From JAICYJ01 sp045806525 (GTDB taxonomy: Bacteria; Actinomycetota; Thermoleophilia; Gaiellales; JAICJC01), in assembly GCA_045806525.1 (NCBI GenBank), contig JBJMJD010000063.1, positions 1-19,204 of the forward strand: a stretch of 19,204 nucleotides of DNA, in the 5' to 3' direction. Under the pieces are notes generated by a model. That model searched no databases. It was not told where the DNA came from and saw only the letters and a program-made list of their open reading frames with translations. A program made the position numbers and the translations under genes. Position 1 is the stretch's first letter, and each line of letters opens with the position of its first letter. This document shows positions 1-6,890 of the stretch, piece by piece.

Positions 1-494
1 ACGCCGGCGCTCGACACGCCCACCTTGCCGACGATGCCGGCCTCGGTCATCGTCTCGACGCGGTGGCCTGATGCATGATCGATCGTCCAGCGCATCCAGC
101 ACGAAGCGAGGTCGTCGTGCCAATCCCAGGTCTGCACGCCGATCGGGGTGCCGGATGCGGTGGCGCTGCCGAGGCAGGCGATCGCCGAGCACTCGCTGCC
201 TGCGCAGAGCAGCTCCGTGCGAGCGTTCAGCGCGCCGATCAGCTCCGTCGGCTGGCCGCTGCCCGATGCGATGCCCGCGATCTCGTCGGCCAGCTCGGGC
301 GCGAACGCGGCAATCCGGTCGAGCGCCTCGCCGCCGAACGACATCACCTCGTCCCGGGACAGCCCAGCCGTGACGTGGAATAGCCGCAGGTAGATGTCGC
401 AGTTGGCGGCGATGCGCTCAGCCTGGGCGGCGCCGAGGCCGCGCCCGCGGTCGCCCGCCGCCGATTCCGTCGAGTGGTGCGCGGGAATGCTCAC
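1..494 (-). CDS. C45-type acyltransferase/cysteine hydrolase, N-terminal part
   Basis: The gene runs off the left edge, so only about 164 N-terminal residues are present. It starts with GTG at 494. The translation matches the penicillin-N acyltransferase (AAT, peptidase C45) family: a helical start, then EIAGIASGSG (71-80), the ALNARTEL block (88-95), SECSA with the likely nucleophile Cys102, and the GVQTWDWHDDL segment (119-129) that follows the nucleophile. Family members are Ntn hydrolases that usually cleave themselves just before this Cys and then act on amide bonds; here that cut would fall between Glu101 and Cys102. Full-length members are about 340-370 aa, so roughly half is missing. 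The start is supported by a -10 hexamer exactly 6 nt upstream. The gene is divergent from hyuA, 53 bp away. Family assignment is good; the substrate is unknown. Confidence 0.82.
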   Translation of the reverse strand, partial: MSIPAHHSTESAAGDRGRGLGAAQAERIAANCDIYLRLFHVTAGLSRDEVMSFGGEALDRIAAFAPELADEIAGIASGSGQPTELIGALNARTELLCAGSECSAIACLGSATASGTPIGVQTWDWHDDLASCWMRWTIDHASGHRVETMTEAGIVGKVGVSSAG

Positions 495-500
495 GCGCTC

Positions 501-506
501 AGAATA
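501..506 (-). promoter_or_regulatory. -10 element (TATTCT) for the C45-family gene, leaderless type
   Basis: Read on the minus strand this is TATTCT, followed by 6 nt (GAGCGC) and then the GTG start at 494. That spacing puts the transcription start on the start codon, as in leaderless actinobacterial mRNAs. No Shine-Dalgarno sequence is visible. I see no clear -35. Confidence 0.6.
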
Positions 507-535
507 CCCGTAGCGTGCGGTGGTCGGCCGGTCAC

Positions 536-541
536 TATCCT
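536..541 (+). promoter_or_regulatory. -10 element (TATCCT) for hyuA, leaderless type
   Basis: TATCCT is followed by 6 nt (TGCGCG) and the ATG at 548. This predicts a leaderless hyuAB transcript and favours ATG 548 over an upstream in-frame GTG at 515, which lies before the hexamer. It sits 29 bp from the divergent -10 at 501-506. Confidence 0.6.
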
Positions 542-547
542 TGCGCG

Positions 548-2398
548 ATGCGAGCGCTGGCCGGGGTCGATGTGGGCGGCACGTTTACCGACGTGGCACT
601 GGTGCACGAGGGCCGGCTGACCGCGGTGAAGCTGCCGACCACCACCGGCGATCAGTCGCGGGCGGTGATCGAGGGCGTGGAGCGAGCGCTGGAGCGGGCC
701 GGGCTGGGGCCGCGGGCGCTTGGCCACCTCGGGCACGGCACGACGGTGGCGACCAACGCGCTGCTGGAGCGCCGCGGAGCGGTGACCGGGTTCGTTGCCA
801 CGCGCGGGTTCGGGGATCTGCTTGCGCTGGCGCGGCAGACGCGTCCGCTGCTCTACCGGCCCTGCGTGGCGCGGCCGGCGCCGCTGCCCGAGCTGACCGT
901 CGAGGTGGACGAGCGCATGGGGCCCGACGGGGCCCTGCGGTCGCTGGACGAGCGGTCGCTGGAGCGGGCGGCCCGTGCGCTGCGGCGGGCCGGGGTGGAG
1001 GCGGTCGCGATCTGCCTGCTGCACGCCTACGCGCACCCGCAGCACGAGCGCCGGGTGGCAGAGCTGCTGCGTGAGCGGCTGGAGGGCGTGTTCGTGGTCG
1101 CGTCGCACGAGCTGGCGGCCGAGTACCGCGAGTACGAACGCGGCTCGACCACGTCGATCGACGCCTACCTGGGGCCGTCGGCCGGCCGTTACCTGCGATC
1201 GCTGGGCGAGCAGTCGGCGGCGCATGGGTTGCCGCAGCCGCTGGTGATGCAATCCAGCGGCGGCCTGGCGCCGCTGGCGGAGGCAGCCGCACACCCTGCC
1301 CGGCTGCTGCTCTCGGGACCGGCCGGAGGGGTGGCGGCGGCGGTCGGAATGGGCGCCGGAGATGCCGTAGCCTTCGACATGGGTGGTACCAGCTGCGACG
1401 TCTCGCTGATCCGCGCGGGCCGGCCGGGCCGGTCGACCGAGCGCGAGGTGGCGGGCCTGCCGGTGCGGTTGCCGATGCTGGACATCCACACGGTCGGCGC
1501 CGGCGGCGGCAGCATCGCATGGATCGACGACGGCGGAGCGCTGCGGGTGGGCCCGCACAGCGCCGGGGCCGATCCCGGGCCTGCCTGCTACGGCCGCGGC
1601 GGCGACCTGCCGACGGTGACCGACGCGAACCTGGTGCTGGGCCGGCTTGACGCCGCCGTGCCGCTTGCCGGCAGCGTGAGCCTGGACGCGAGGGCGGCCC
1701 GGCGCGCGGTCGCGACGGTGGCGGACGGGTTCGCGAGCGTGCGCGCAGCGGCGGCCGGAATCGTGGCGGTGGCGAACCAGGAGATGGTGCGGGCGATCAG
1801 GGTGGTGTCGGTTGAGCGTGGACACGACCCGCGCGGGTTCGAGCTGATCGCCTTCGGCGGAGCGGGCCCGTTGCATGCCTGCGAGGTGGCCGAAGAGCTG
1901 GGCATGTCGTCGGTGCGAGTGCCCGCCGCCAGCGGGGTGCTGTCGGCGCTGGGCATCGCAGCTGGAGAGCGGCGACGAGACGCCGTGCGCAGCGTGATGC
2001 GGCCGCTGGAGGGGCTGACACGGTCGCAGATCCGCTCCCAGGTGCCGTGGCCGCAGACCGAGCGCGGCTCGCAGCGGTGGGCGGGAGCCGACCTGCGGTA
2101 CGCGGGCCAGGGGTTCGAGCTGGAGGTCGACCTGGAGCCGCTGGCGACCCTCAGCGAGCGGTTCCATGAGCGACACGCGGAGCGGTACGGCCACGACCAG
2201 CGCGGGACGCCGATCGAGCTGGTCAACCTGCGGGCCTCCGGCAGCGCGGCAGGGCGGGCGCTGGAGCTGGTGCGGGCTCCCCGTAAGCGGCCGGTGCCAG
2301 GACCGGCGACGCTGCATCTGGATGGTGCGACGCTGTGGGTGGCGCCGGGCTGGACGGCTCATGGCGCCGGCGACGGTGGCTGGCGGGTGACGCGATGA
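548..2398 (+). CDS. hyuA: Hydantoinase/oxoprolinase family, subunit A (HyuA-like)
   Basis: This 616-aa protein is the ATP-binding subunit of a hydantoinase/5-oxoprolinase/acetophenone carboxylase-type enzyme, which couples ATP hydrolysis to opening or carboxylating a substrate. The N-terminus has GVDVGGTFTD (6-15), the first phosphate-binding loop of the actin-like ATPase fold, and HGTTVATNALL follows near residue 62. The second ATPase motif FDMGGTSCDVSL lies near residue 277, followed by DIHTVGAGGGSIAWID and GPHSAGADPGPACYGRGG, all diagnostic of HyuA. The C-terminal part is short; family members are usually 650-700 aa. The stop overlaps the hyuB start as ATGA, so the two are translationally coupled subunits. 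The substrate (N-methylhydantoin, 5-oxoproline or another cyclic amide) cannot be told from sequence. The neighbouring C45 hydrolase hints at amide or lactam catabolism, an inference only. Confidence 0.93.
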   Translation: MRALAGVDVGGTFTDVALVHEGRLTAVKLPTTTGDQSRAVIEGVERALERAGLGPRALGHLGHGTTVATNALLERRGAVTGFVATRGFGDLLALARQTRPLLYRPCVARPAPLPELTVEVDERMGPDGALRSLDERSLERAARALRRAGVEAVAICLLHAYAHPQHERRVAELLRERLEGVFVVASHELAAEYREYERGSTTSIDAYLGPSAGRYLRSLGEQSAAHGLPQPLVMQSSGGLAPLAEAAAHPARLLLSGPAGGVAAAVGMGAGDAVAFDMGGTSCDVSLIRAGRPGRSTEREVAGLPVRLPMLDIHTVGAGGGSIAWIDDGGALRVGPHSAGADPGPACYGRGGDLPTVTDANLVLGRLDAAVPLAGSVSLDARAARRAVATVADGFASVRAAAAGIVAVANQEMVRAIRVVSVERGHDPRGFELIAFGGAGPLHACEVAEELGMSSVRVPAASGVLSALGIAAGERRRDAVRSVMRPLEGLTRSQIRSQVPWPQTERGSQRWAGADLRYAGQGFELEVDLEPLATLSERFHERHAERYGHDQRGTPIELVNLRASGSAAGRALELVRAPRKRPVPGPATLHLDGATLWVAPGWTAHGAGDGGWRVTR

Positions 2399-3882
2399 GC
2401 GATCCGGCCACGCTGCAGGTACTAGCCTCGGCGCTGCGCGGCGTGGCGGAGGAGATGGGTGCGGCGCTGATACGGGCGGCGCATTCGGCCAACATCAAGG
2501 AGCGGCGAGACTGCTCGACCGCGCTGTTCGATCCGGACGGGCGGATGATCGCGCAGGCCGAGCACATCCCGGTGCACCTGGGGGCGATGCCGGATGCCGT
2601 GGCGGCGGTGCTGGAGCTTGGCCCGCAGCCGGGGGCGGTGTTCGTGCTGAACGACCCGTTCACGGGCGGCACCCACCTGCCGGACATCACGCTGGTCTCG
2701 AGGGCCGGGGATCTGGGGCTGCTGGTGTCGCGGGCGCACCATGCGGACGTGGGCGGCATGTGGCCGGGCAGCCTGCCCGCTCACTCGCGCGAGATCTTCC
2801 AGGAGGGGATGGTGATCCCGCCGGTGCCGCTGACCGACGAGGTGCTGCGCCTGATGCTGGCGAATATGCGCAATCCCGAGCAGCGCGCGGCCGACTTGCG
2901 GGCGCAGCTGTCGAGCCACGCGATCGGCGCGCAGCGGCTGGGGGAGCTGGCGGAGAGGTTCGGGCCCAAGCGCCTGCTGCGGGGCATGGACGAGCTGCAC
3001 GGCTACGCAGAGCGGCGGATGCGGGCGGCGATCCGGCGGGTGCCGGATGGGCGCTACCAGGCGAGCGACGTGGTGGAGGAGCTGGAGGGCGAGGCGAGGA
3101 TCCGGGCGACGGTGACGGTGCGGGGGGACGAGGTGCGGGTCGACTTCGAGGGCACGGACGACCAGCGGCCGGGGAATATGAACTGCCCGCTGTCGGTGAC
3201 CCGATCGGCGGTGTACTACGTGGTGCGGGTCGTGTGTGCGCCGGATCTGGAGGCATCGGGTGGCGCGTTCGCACCGGTGCAGGTGCGGGCGCCGGACGGA
3301 TGTCTCGTGAACGCGCGGTTCCCGGCCGCGGTGGTGGCGGGGAACACGGAGACGTCGAGCAGGATCGTGGACGTGGTGATGGCGGCGTTCGGCCAGGCGT
3401 TGCCGGTTCCGGCAATGGGCCAGGGGACGATGAACAACACGGTGATCGGGAACGAGCGGTTCACCTACTACGAGACGATCGGCGGCGGCCAGGGTGCGTG
3501 TCCGGACGGGGACGGGCCGAGCGCCGTGCACGTGGCGATGTCGAACACGCTGAACACGCCGATCGAGGCGCTCGAGCGCGAGTATCCGCTGCGGATCGAG
3601 CGCTACGCGCTGCGCCCGGCGAGCGGCGGCGCCGGTCGTCACCGCGGCGGCGACGGTGTGATCAGGGCGATGCGGGTGCTCGAGGACTGCCGGCTGTCGC
3701 TGCTGACCGAGCGCCGCAGGCACGCGCCCCGGGGAGCGGCCGGCGGCGGCGACGGCGCGCCGGGCGAGAACCGGCTGAACGGCCGCCCGATCGCGGGCAA
3801 GCTCAGCCGCGATCTGCGCGCCGGCGACCTGCTGGAGATCCGCACCCCGGGCGGTGGTGGGTACGGGCCGCCGCCCGGCTGA
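2395..3882 (+). CDS. hyuB: Hydantoinase/oxoprolinase family, subunit B (HyuB-like)
   Basis: This 495-aa protein is the partner subunit of HyuA. It opens with MSDPATLQVLASAL and contains AALIRAAHSANIKERRDCSTALFD, the typical N-terminal HyuB signature. HIPVHLGAMPDAV, NDPFTGGTHLPDITL and ADVGGMWPGS follow; the Asp and His residues in these blocks are the conserved set of the family. Later blocks include AGNTETSSRIVDVV, YETIGGGQGA and, near the C-terminus, the RPASGGAGRHRGGDG motif. It ends in PGGGGYGPPPG, again typical. Members are usually 520-590 aa, so this is a compact version without visible disruption. The ATG is chosen because it overlaps the hyuA stop by 4 nt; an in-frame GTG further upstream would lie inside hyuA. 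A strong hairpin follows 11 nt after the stop. Confidence 0.93.
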   Translation: MSDPATLQVLASALRGVAEEMGAALIRAAHSANIKERRDCSTALFDPDGRMIAQAEHIPVHLGAMPDAVAAVLELGPQPGAVFVLNDPFTGGTHLPDITLVSRAGDLGLLVSRAHHADVGGMWPGSLPAHSREIFQEGMVIPPVPLTDEVLRLMLANMRNPEQRAADLRAQLSSHAIGAQRLGELAERFGPKRLLRGMDELHGYAERRMRAAIRRVPDGRYQASDVVEELEGEARIRATVTVRGDEVRVDFEGTDDQRPGNMNCPLSVTRSAVYYVVRVVCAPDLEASGGAFAPVQVRAPDGCLVNARFPAAVVAGNTETSSRIVDVVMAAFGQALPVPAMGQGTMNNTVIGNERFTYYETIGGGQGACPDGDGPSAVHVAMSNTLNTPIEALEREYPLRIERYALRPASGGAGRHRGGDGVIRAMRVLEDCRLSLLTERRRHAPRGAAGGGDGAPGENRLNGRPIAGKLSRDLRAGDLLEIRTPGGGGYGPPPG

Positions 3883-3893
3883 CACATCCTTGA

Positions 3894-3925
3894 CGGCGGC
3901 CGCAACGCCGGCGCAGCGGCCGCCG
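3894..3925 (+). terminator. GC-rich hairpin downstream of hyuB
   Basis: CGGCGGCCGC (3894-3903) and GCGGCCGCCG (3916-3925) are perfect inverted repeats around a 12-nt loop. They start 11 nt after the hyuB stop. No T-run follows, so this is not a classical intrinsic terminator, but U-less hairpins of this kind are common after high-GC actinobacterial genes. Confidence 0.5.
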
Positions 3926-3937
3926 GCACGCGTGCCG
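3924..3937. repeat. 14-bp perfect palindrome
   Basis: CGGCACGCGTGCCG reads the same on both strands and sits immediately after, and overlapping by 2 bp, the hyuB hairpin. It could extend the terminator structure or be a dimeric protein site. No second copy was noticed in the window. Confidence 0.4.
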
Positions 3938-4166
3938 CCGAGGGTACATGTCACGTCCGGTCACATCGCGGTCACGGGCGGCCTGCGGCGAGCGCCCGAA
4001 CCGCCCTAAGCGGACGCGCCGCCGTGACGGAGTGGAGGCGATCGCGCCGGCCTTGCCACCCGTGCACAGCTCGCCGCTCGGCGCCGTCACGCCGCCGCAA
4101 CGCCGCGCTCCGCGCAACAGCGGCGCCTGGCACCGGTGTTGCCCACGGCAGTGTGACCGATTGCGC

Positions 4167-4202
4167 CGTGCCGCCCACGGAACCGTGTCGGTGGCCGGCA
4201 CG
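4167..4202 (-). terminator. Hairpin downstream of proS
   Basis: The arms 4167-4178 and 4191-4202 pair as 7 bp, one mismatch (4174 against 4195), then 4 bp, around a 12-nt loop that can itself fold. The hairpin begins 8 nt beyond the proS stop on the minus strand. No U-tract follows, so termination is an inference from position and stem strength. Confidence 0.4.
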
Positions 4203-4210
4203 CGGATCCC

Positions 4211-5635
4211 TCAGTAGGCCTGGCCCCAGGTCGCGGTCTCGATAGCCGGCCGCCCGCAGACCGCACAGGGCGCCCCGGGATCCTCGGGCTCGAGGGCGAG
4301 ACAGCGGAGGGTCGCCGATGTCTCAGCCTTGATCGCGGCCTCGCACTCCGGCGCGCCGCACCAGGCGGTGACCGCGAAGCCACTGCCGGCCCTCAGGTAT
4401 TCGATCAGCTCGGCGCGATCGTCAACGTGCCGGGTGTTGTCGGCAAGGTGCGCGGCGGCACGGTCGAACAGCTCCTGATGGACCTCGCCCAGCATCCTGT
4501 GCACCCGCGCGGTCAGCCCGTCGAGCGGCAGCTGTTCGCGCCGGTCGCGATCGCGCCGTGCCACCGACACCTGCCCAGCCGCCAGCTCACGCTCACCCAG
4601 CTCGGCCCGGATCGGTGCGCCCTTCAGCTCCCACTCGAAGTACTTCGCACCCGGCCTCACGTAGTCGCGATCGTCCAGCTTCACCCTGATGCCGGCCGCT
4701 CGCAGCTCCTCCGCCAGCGCCGCGGCCGCCTCCAGCACCTGTCCCTCGCCGCTCTGGACCGGGATCACCACGACCTGGTGGGGCGCCACGCCCGGCGGCA
4801 GCCGCAGCCCGCGCTCGTCACCGTGCATCATGATCACCCCGCCCACGAGGCGTGAGCTCGCTCCCCATGATGTCGCGAACGGGTGGTGCGCGACGCCGTC
4901 TCGGCCGGTGTAGGTGACGTCGTAGGCGCGCGCGAACTCGTCCCCCAGGTAGTGAGATGTCGCCGCCTGCAACGCCTTTCGGTCGCGCATCATTGCCTCG
5001 GCGGTAAACGTCTCCCGGGCGCCCGGGAAGCGTTCCGCCGCGCTCTTTCGTCCCAGCAGCGCGGGCATTGCCAACACCGAGCGCTGCGTGTCGGCGTAGA
5101 CCTCGTGCAGGATCCGCATGCACTCAGCGACCGCCTCCTGCTCGGTCTCGTGGGCGGTGTGCCCCTCCTGCCACAGGAACTCGCTGGTGCGCAGGAACAG
5201 CCGCGGCCGCAGCTCCCACCGCACGACGTTCGCCCACTGGTTGTAGAGCATGGGCAGATCGCGGTAGGACTGCAGCCAGCGCCCGTACGTGCTCCAGATC
5301 ACCGCTTCTGACGTCGGCCGCAGCACCAGTGGCTGCTCCAGCGTCGCGCCGCCCGCCTCGGTCACCACGGCCACCTCGGGTGCGAACCCCTCGACCAGGT
5401 CGGCCTCCTTCGCCAGCACCGATGCCGGGATCAGCATCGGGAAGTAGAAGTTCTCGTGGCCGGTGGCCTTGATGCGGTCGTCCATCTGCCGCTGCAGCAG
5501 TTCCCAGATCGCGTACCCGTACGGCTTGATCACCATCATGCCGCGCACGGCCGCGTTCTCGGCCAGGCCCGCCCGGCGAACGACGTCGGCGTACCAGGCG
5601 GGAAAGTCGTTTTCGATTGAAGGGAGCGTGTTCAT
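4211..5635 (-). CDS. proS: Prolyl-tRNA synthetase, type 3 (archaeal/eukaryotic-like)
   Basis: This cytoplasmic class II synthetase charges tRNA-Pro with proline. The 474-aa length fits the short ProRS type, without the editing insertion of the long bacterial form. The RPTSEAVI loop and the motif 2 region (RTSEFLWQEGHTAH) are present. Motif 3 is GDERGLRLPPGVAP, leading into the anticodon-binding domain. The C-terminal zinc domain has Cys426, Cys431, Cys457 and Cys460, nearly the numbering of the Thermus thermophilus enzyme, and the protein ends in Tyr (GQAY), a hallmark of this type. I take ATG 5635 (MNTLPSIENDF) as the start; ATG 5647 in the same frame (MDVHMNTL) is possible. Neither has a good Shine-Dalgarno sequence. 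The nearest -10 candidate is 150 nt upstream, leaving a structured leader with its own short ORF. Confidence 0.95.
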   Translation of the reverse strand: MNTLPSIENDFPAWYADVVRRAGLAENAAVRGMMVIKPYGYAIWELLQRQMDDRIKATGHENFYFPMLIPASVLAKEADLVEGFAPEVAVVTEAGGATLEQPLVLRPTSEAVIWSTYGRWLQSYRDLPMLYNQWANVVRWELRPRLFLRTSEFLWQEGHTAHETEQEAVAECMRILHEVYADTQRSVLAMPALLGRKSAAERFPGARETFTAEAMMRDRKALQAATSHYLGDEFARAYDVTYTGRDGVAHHPFATSWGASSRLVGGVIMMHGDERGLRLPPGVAPHQVVVIPVQSGEGQVLEAAAALAEELRAAGIRVKLDDRDYVRPGAKYFEWELKGAPIRAELGERELAAGQVSVARRDRDRREQLPLDGLTARVHRMLGEVHQELFDRAAAHLADNTRHVDDRAELIEYLRAGSGFAVTAWCGAPECEAAIKAETSATLRCLALEPEDPGAPCAVCGRPAIETATWGQAY

Positions 5636-5647
5636 GTGCACATCCAT

Positions 5648-5741
5648 CTGTCGTCGTTGACGAGCCGAGCGTTCGTCACGGCGTTCCGGGCGTGGGCCGG
5701 GAACGCCTAGGCCGGGATGTGCGGCAGCACGACGACGACAG
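5648..5741 (-). promoter_or_regulatory. Candidate proS attenuator: complementary leader segments
   Basis: In the proS transcript CUGUCGUCGU (5741-5732, inside the leader ORF) is perfectly complementary over 10 nt to ACGACGACAG (5657-5648). The second segment directly precedes ATG 5647 and lies 12 nt before ATG 5635, so pairing would mask the proS initiation region. Two local hairpins lie between them (5680-5707, and 6 bp at 5658-5678). A ribosome held on the Pro codons at the CCT or first CCG would cover the upstream segment and free the start. The pairing is visible; the mechanism is inferred. GTC/GAC repeats make a chance match fairly easy in such DNA. Confidence 0.35.
5680..5707 (-). promoter_or_regulatory. 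Hairpin beginning at the leader ORF stop codon
   Basis: On the minus strand GGCGTTCC (5707-5700) pairs with GGAACGCC (5687-5680): 8 bp, one mismatch, 3 more bp and a 4-nt loop. The first stem base is the last base of the leader ORF's TAG, so a terminating ribosome would open it. No U-run follows. It could be an attenuator terminator or a structural spacer. Confidence 0.45.
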
Positions 5742-5778
5742 GGCCACGGGTGTGGCTGATGTCGCGTCGCTGCGCCAT
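5707..5778 (-). CDS. Candidate 23-aa leader peptide upstream of proS
   Basis: This short ORF starts with ATG exactly 6 nt after a TAGGCT hexamer, the same geometry as the leaderless genes elsewhere in the window. The peptide begins MAQRRDISH and ends GPVVVVLPHIPA, then TAG. It has three Pro codons (CCT, CCG, CCG), all in the last 11 codons, and a Val4-Leu run right after the first. It is out of frame with proS and ends 71 nt before ATG 5635. No other -10-like hexamer lies between it and proS, so any transcript from this promoter must carry both. A regulatory leader peptide fits best. A chance ORF next to a real proS promoter is the alternative, and a branched-chain (Val/Leu) sensor is also conceivable. 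Confidence 0.45.
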   Translation of the reverse strand: MAQRRDISHTRGPVVVVLPHIPA

Positions 5779-5784
5779 GTCGCA

Positions 5785-5790
5785 AGCCTA
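5785..5790 (-). promoter_or_regulatory. -10 element (TAGGCT) for the leader ORF and proS
   Basis: Minus-strand TAGGCT, then 6 nt (TGCGAC), then the leader ATG at 5778. It is the only TANNNT hexamer I find upstream of proS in this gap that is placed to serve it. The divergent clpS -10 lies 14 bp away, so RNA polymerase footprints would overlap. Confidence 0.5.
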
Positions 5791-5804
5791 CCAGCAGCCA
5801 CCGG

Positions 5805-5810
5805 TAGACT
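5805..5810 (+). promoter_or_regulatory. -10 element (TAGACT) for clpS
   Basis: TAGACT is followed by 7 nt and the ATG at 5818, giving a leaderless or nearly leaderless mRNA. The extended GGTAGACT mirrors GGTAGGCT of the opposing promoter. Confidence 0.5.
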
Positions 5811-5817
5811 CGGAACC

Positions 5818-6123
5818 ATGTCCACGGTCGCCCCGCCCGTGCGGAAGCAGAAGCCGCGCACGACCGGCCCCGGCTCCGGCGGCGACCGTCCCTGGCTGGT
5901 CGTTGTCAAGAACGACAATCACAACACGTTCGACGGCGTCGCCTTCGCGCTTGCCCGCACCATTCCCGGCCTCACCTTCGAGGGCGGCATGCGCCTCGCC
6001 GATCGCATCCACAACGCCGGCCAGGCGATTGTCTGGAAGGGCGAGCTGGAACAGGCCGAGCACTACTGGGAGCAGCTGGTGGGCTTCGGTCTGACGATGG
6101 CGCCGCTGACGCAGTCGGGGTGA
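5818..6123 (+). CDS. clpS: ATP-dependent Clp protease adaptor ClpS
   Basis: ClpS delivers N-end-rule substrates to the Clp ATPase in the cytoplasm. The 101-aa length is typical. A disordered, basic/Pro-rich N-terminal arm (1-25) precedes the core: LVVVKNDNHNTFDGV (27-41), with Asn32 and Asp33 in the positions that bind the substrate's free amino group, and His65 in the RIHNAG segment. GELEQAEHYWEQL and the terminal APL block complete the fold. The ATG at 5818 is supported by a -10 hexamer 7 nt upstream. The stop overlaps the ctaG start by 4 nt (GTGA), so the two are coupled. The divergent neighbour is the proS leader. Confidence 0.93.
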   Translation: MSTVAPPVRKQKPRTTGPGSGGDRPWLVVVKNDNHNTFDGVAFALARTIPGLTFEGGMRLADRIHNAGQAIVWKGELEQAEHYWEQLVGFGLTMAPLTQSG

Positions 6124-6890
6124 GCCTGCTCGCCGGGCAGTTCGACGCGTGGCGGTTCGTGTTCGACCCCGAGTGGGCGCTGGCCGTGCTCCTGTTCGGC
6201 GTCTGGTACCTGTGGGCCGCGCACGTCACGTCCGCGCCGCTCTGGCGCCGCGCCTGCTTCCTGTGCGGCCTGCTCCTGATCGGTCTGGCCCTGCTCTCGC
6301 CGATCGAGCATGTCGCACTCGACTCGATGCTGTCCTTCCATCTGCTCCAGAACGTGATGCTCGCCGACTGGGCGCCGCCGCTGCTGGTGCTCGGGCTCAC
6401 CCCCGCGATGGCCGCCGTTGCCGAGCGCCGGACCTGGGTGCGCGCGGTCACGCACCCTGCCTTCGCGCTGCCCTACTGGCTGGCGGTCTGGTACATCGTC
6501 CACATCCCGGCCGTCTACGGCTACGGCCTCGACCACCGTTGGGCGCTCGGCATCGAGCACCTGCTCTTCCTCACCGCCGGCCTCGCCTTCTGGTGGCCGG
6601 TGCTCGTCCCCGGACGCATGCAGCCGATGCCCAAGCTCGTGTACCTGGCCGCGGCCTTCTTCCTCGCCGCTCCCGTAGCGCTCCTGATTGCCCTTGCCTC
6701 CAACACCATCTACCCCCACTACGACACCACGCCGCACCTGTTCGGGCTGTCTCCGCGCGACGACCAGCAGCTGGGCGGCATCCTGATGGCTGTCGAGCAG
6801 AGCCTGATCCTGTTCGTGGTCTTCAGCTTCACCTTCCACCAGCTGCTCGCCGACGACGAGCGCTGTCCTGACCAGCTACCTTCCACCTGA
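6120..6890 (+). CDS. ctaG: Cytochrome c oxidase assembly factor, caa3 CtaG type
   Basis: This 256-aa polytopic membrane protein matches the Bacillus-type CtaG family, which is needed to build active caa3-type cytochrome c oxidase. Seven hydrophobic segments are visible, roughly at 18-36, 45-62, 75-96, 112-135, 145-163, 172-193 and 217-243. Family blocks include SPIEHVALDSMLSFHLLQNVM (60-80), the HPAFALPYWLAVWYIVH stretch (112-128), HLLFLTAGLAFWWP and a C-terminal GGILMAVEQ. Conserved His64, His74, His128 and His147 may take part in metal or heme handling (inference). It starts with GTG overlapping the clpS stop and ends overlapping the next gene's ATG (TGATG). No oxidase subunit gene is in the window. 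It is unrelated to the Cox11-type protein also called CtaG. Confidence 0.85.
   Translation: MSLLAGQFDAWRFVFDPEWALAVLLFGVWYLWAAHVTSAPLWRRACFLCGLLLIGLALLSPIEHVALDSMLSFHLLQNVMLADWAPPLLVLGLTPAMAAVAERRTWVRAVTHPAFALPYWLAVWYIVHIPAVYGYGLDHRWALGIEHLLFLTAGLAFWWPVLVPGRMQPMPKLVYLAAAFFLAAPVALLIALASNTIYPHYDTTPHLFGLSPRDDQQLGGILMAVEQSLILFVVFSFTFHQLLADDERCPDQLPST
6877..6882 (+). promoter_or_regulatory. Possible internal -10 (TACCTT) before the Nit-type amidase
   Basis: TACCTT lies inside the end of ctaG, 7 nt before the ATG at 6890. The geometry matches the other leaderless promoters, but one such match inside a coding region could be chance. Confidence 0.25.

Larger units (their letters stand above)
3883..4210. 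other. Convergent non-coding gap between hyuB and proS
   Basis: These 328 bp are the longest gene-free stretch. Both flanking genes end here. The sequence holds a hairpin next to hyuB (3894-3925), a 14-bp palindrome (3924-3937) and a hairpin next to proS (4167-4202). The short reading frames across it have no recognisable protein features, and I see no RNA gene in it. Confidence 0.6.

Noticed and set aside
491..2362. Minus-strand open frame of 623 codons opposite hyuA
   Set aside because: Its translation is Arg/Pro/Gln/His-rich with no domain, while the plus-strand HyuA has clear motifs throughout. Long antisense frames are a by-product of high GC at third codon positions.
2422..3954. Minus-strand open frame of 510 codons opposite hyuB
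   Set aside because: Low-complexity His/Arg-rich translation with no family motif; a shadow of hyuB.
3883..4210. Small protein genes in the hyuB/proS gap (for example 3948-4217 plus)
   Set aside because: The frames are Arg/Pro-rich, have no ribosome site or -10 at suitable spacing, and run into the proS 3' end.
5636..5790. T-box riboswitch in the proS leader
   Set aside because: No T-box consensus or specifier-loop arrangement is seen; the leader ORF with complementary segments explains the region better.
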